A stretch of 6,508 nucleotides of DNA from an uncultured Erysipelotrichaceae bacterium (GTDB lineage Bacteria; Bacillota_I; Bacilli_A; Erysipelotrichales; Erysipelotrichaceae), in contig CACZTC010000112.1 in assembly GCA_902784015.1 (NCBI GenBank), positions 1 through 6,508 of the forward strand. The letters are read 5' to 3'. Positions 5,257-6,508 of the stretch are shown here, piece by piece. The translations under genes and the position numbers were made by a program. The first letter of the stretch is position 1. Each line of letters starts with the position of its first letter. Under the pieces are notes generated by a model. That model was not told the origin of the DNA, did no database searches, and saw only the letters and a list, made by a program, of their open reading frames with translations.

Positions 5257-5805
5257 ATGTGTGGTAGATATCAATTTTACGAAAGAGATAATACATATAT
5301 TAATAGATTATTAGAAGAAGCTAAAAAAATCTTTTCTAAAGAATCTTTTTCTTCTTTAGCTTTGGAAGAAGTATATCCTTCACAAAATGCTTTAGTCGCT
5401 ATTTATGATAAACAGAAAAAGAATACATTTTATGCCATTATGAAATGGGGTTATAGTTTTAAAGATAAATTAATCATTAATACTAGAAAAGAAAGTATTG
5501 ATTCTAATTTCTATCAAGCTTTTAAACATTGTATTATTCCCGCTTCAGCATATTATGAATGGTCAAAATCCAAACAAAAATATAAATTCTATCTTAAAAA
5601 TGAAGCTATCTTTTTAGCTGGTTTATATTTAAATAATACTTTTACTATTATTACCGAAGAAGCAACTAATGCCCAAAAAGAAATACACCATCGTCAGCCT
5701 GTGATATTAACATATCAAGATGCTAAAGAGTGGTGTATGAATAATGATAATAATATTCTAGATAATTCTATTCAAAATAGATTAAATAATCCTATAAATC
5801 TATAA
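5257..5805 (+). CDS. SRAP (HMCES/YedK-type) abasic-site-shielding protein, short form
   Basis: A 182-aa protein of the SOS-response-associated peptidase (SRAP) family. Members use Cys2 to form a covalent thiazolidine link with abasic sites in single-stranded DNA, shielding them from error-prone processing. The start is fixed chemically: the sequence is M-C-G-R-Y, and removal of Met exposes Cys2. Other family residues are present: N75 in I-I-N-T-R-K-E, E101 in P-A-S-A-Y-Y-E-W, and H144 in I-H-H-R-Q-P-V-I-L, where HxRMP is the common form, so Met is replaced by Gln. The protein is shorter than the roughly 220-aa E. coli YedK, with trimmed loops and C-terminus. No Shine-Dalgarno sequence is seen. 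Lying 7 nt after the HD-GYP stop, it is probably translated by coupling from the same transcript. Its stop codon abuts that of the convergent next gene. Confidence 0.92.
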   Translation: MCGRYQFYERDNTYINRLLEEAKKIFSKESFSSLALEEVYPSQNALVAIYDKQKKNTFYAIMKWGYSFKDKLIINTRKESIDSNFYQAFKHCIIPASAYYEWSKSKQKYKFYLKNEAIFLAGLYLNNTFTIITEEATNAQKEIHHRQPVILTYQDAKEWCMNNDNNILDNSIQNRLNNPINL

Positions 5806-6216
5806 TTATTTATCTACTCCTTCTGTATTTTCTAAAGCATAAGAAGCACACATCACATCTTCCTCAACAGAGCCCCCGCTCACTCCAAAGCCACCAATTA
5901 ATTTTCCTTCATGATAAATTGGAAAACCACCACCAAAGGCAACAATTTTTCCATGGTTAGTTGCTTCCATACCATAGATAGGTCCGCCTGGCCCTATAAT
6001 CTTAGCCACTTCTCCTGTTGGCATATTTAAAGCTAAAGCTGTATATGCTTTACCTTGAGCTACATCAACTGATACTAATAATGAACCTTCCATTCTTCGA
6101 TATTGTATTAGATTACCACCTTCATCAACGACAGCTAATACCATTGGTACATTAATCTCATTAGCTTTTTTCATCGCTTTATTTATTAATTCATCCGCAA
6201 TTTTATAAATTGTCAT
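5806..6216 (-). CDS. GlcG/HbpS-family (DUF336) heme-binding-like protein
   Basis: A 136-aa cytoplasmic protein of the GlcG/HbpS family, members of which bind heme or sit beside dehydratase and glycolate genes; its role here is unknown. Conserved blocks are V23-P-M-V-L-A-V-V-D-E-G-G-N35, R40-R-M-E-G44, A53-Q-G-K-A-Y-T-A60, M65-P-T-G-E69, G82-M-E-A-T-N87, F94-G-G-G-F-P99, and the C-terminal I107-G-G-F-G-V-S-G-G-S-V-E-E-D120 signature. The length is normal for the family. I chose the ATG at 6214-6216 because GGAGGT lies 7 nt upstream and the family begins here. The in-frame ATG at 6268-6270 would add 18 unrelated residues and lies upstream of the likely promoter. No terminator separates its stop from the SRAP stop. 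Confidence 0.93.
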   Translation of the reverse strand: MTIYKIADELINKAMKKANEINVPMVLAVVDEGGNLIQYRRMEGSLLVSVDVAQGKAYTALALNMPTGEVAKIIGPGGPIYGMEATNHGKIVAFGGGFPIYHEGKLIGGFGVSGGSVEEDVMCASYALENTEGVDK

Positions 6217-6223
6217 AGATATT

Positions 6224-6229
6224 ACCTCC
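6224..6229 (-). promoter_or_regulatory. Ribosome binding site of the GlcG/HbpS-type gene
   Basis: GGAGGT on the minus strand, 7 nt before the ATG at 6214-6216. This decides for that start over the longer reading frame from 6270. Confidence 0.85.
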
Positions 6230-6238
6230 ACTAATCTA

Positions 6239-6247
6239 ATTCTATCA
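6239..6247 (-). promoter_or_regulatory. Extended -10 promoter of the GlcG/HbpS-type gene
   Basis: TGATAGAAT on the minus strand, the same nonamer as before the HD-GYP gene. It would start transcription near 6232, just upstream of the ribosome site. No clear -35 is seen at the 17-nt spacing (ACTACT). Confidence 0.5.
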
Positions 6248-6296
6248 TCTAACTTTTTATAAGTAGTCATAATAGGATTTGATAATATCGCAATTT

Positions 6297-6508
6297 TTAT
6301 AATTCTCTAATTGGAAAATACATATATTGTTTATTAGTCTTTGGGCAAGAATAATCATGCTGAGCACCAACTAAAGAAATATTATTCTCTTTCATATATT
6401 CAATTACTTCATAAAAAGATTTATCATCAATTCTTTCCACAACTAAATATTCATAACTTGGTATAATCCATTTAACCCAACCCTTAGGTGCTTCTTTATT
6501 TAATTCGC
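6297..6508 (-). CDS. C-terminal end of a GyrI-like effector-binding domain protein (partial)
   Basis: The last 69 residues of a gene whose start lies beyond the window; the stop codon is at 6297-6299. The sequence has G-W-V-K-W-I-I-P, S-Y-E-Y-L-V-V-E, a helix S-F-Y-E-V-I-E-Y-M-K-E-N, then L-V-G-A-Q-H-D-Y and a final Y-M-Y-F-P-I. This resembles the last strand-helix-strand part of GyrI-like small-molecule-binding domains, which often follow an AraC-type DNA-binding domain in transcription regulators. Whether a DNA-binding domain is present upstream cannot be seen. The gene lies 80 bp upstream of the GlcG/HbpS-type gene on the same strand, with no obvious terminator between them. Confidence 0.65.
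   Translation of the reverse strand, partial: ELNKEAPKGWVKWIIPSYEYLVVERIDDKSFYEVIEYMKENNISLVGAQHDYSCPKTNKQYMYFPIREL

Noticed and set aside
5041..5274. Minus-strand open frame of 77 codons opposite the HD-GYP 3' end
   Set aside because: It is antisense to the conserved HD-GYP C-terminus. Its low-complexity Leu/His/Tyr composition is typical of AT-rich shadows.
5768..5784. Small hairpin (TCTATT/AATAGA) near the SRAP 3' end, considered as a terminator
   Set aside because: It is a 6-bp AU-rich stem inside the coding region with no U-tract on either strand.
6217..6270. N-terminal extension of the GlcG/HbpS-type protein
   Set aside because: The promoter and GGAGGT lie inside this stretch, and the family begins at the ATG at 6214-6216.
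6280..6292. GATAATATC palindrome between the GyrI-like and GlcG/HbpS-type genes
   Set aside because: It is a short AT-rich palindrome expected by chance at this base composition, with no U-tract and no second copy.

Overview
The window is AT-rich (roughly 30% GC by eye) and reads with the standard bacterial code: Trp is TGG and TGA is used as a stop. Several strong GGAGG-type ribosome sites, TGnTAGAAT-type promoters and U-tract terminators point to a low-GC Gram-positive. The protein types (a GufA-type ZIP transporter, a Firmicutes-style rhomboid, a YgjV-like protein, a short SRAP protein) suggest a gut-type Bacillota such as Erysipelotrichia. That placement is inference. No mobile element, CRISPR array, tRNA or rRNA is visible. 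This is a compact chromosomal segment with ten genes and no gene-free stretch over about 150 bp.

Left arm, minus strand, read from about 3.24 kb down to 1. A single-domain rhodanese comes first, with an AU-rich hairpin overlapping its own stop codon. Next is a two-gene unit: a YgjV-like membrane protein whose tail looks like a degenerate acetyltransferase, overlapped by 4 nt by a GNAT acetyltransferase, and closed by a clear intrinsic terminator. Last is a membrane-protein unit: a TVP38/TMEM64 (VTT) protein, a rhomboid protease overlapping it by 14 nt, and a ZIP-family metal transporter 9 nt further on that runs off the window.

Centre, plus strand. A 627-aa protein with a long helical N-terminal region and a C-terminal HD-GYP-type phosphohydrolase domain is followed after 7 nt by an SRAP (HMCES/YedK-type) protein. 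The HD-GYP gene has no Shine-Dalgarno sequence, and an extended -10 box lies 9 nt before its ATG, so its mRNA is probably leaderless. The gap between it and the divergent rhodanese holds a 27-nt operator-like inverted repeat.

Right arm, minus strand. A GlcG/HbpS-type protein converges on the SRAP gene with the two stop codons directly abutting. Upstream of it is the 3' end of a gene encoding a GyrI-like effector-binding domain, cut by the window edge.

I see no single cassette that declares itself a new system. The most unusual items are the divergent HD-GYP motif and its pairing with SRAP, the operator-like repeat, the apparent leaderless start, and the YgjV-GNAT-like fusion beside a second GNAT.
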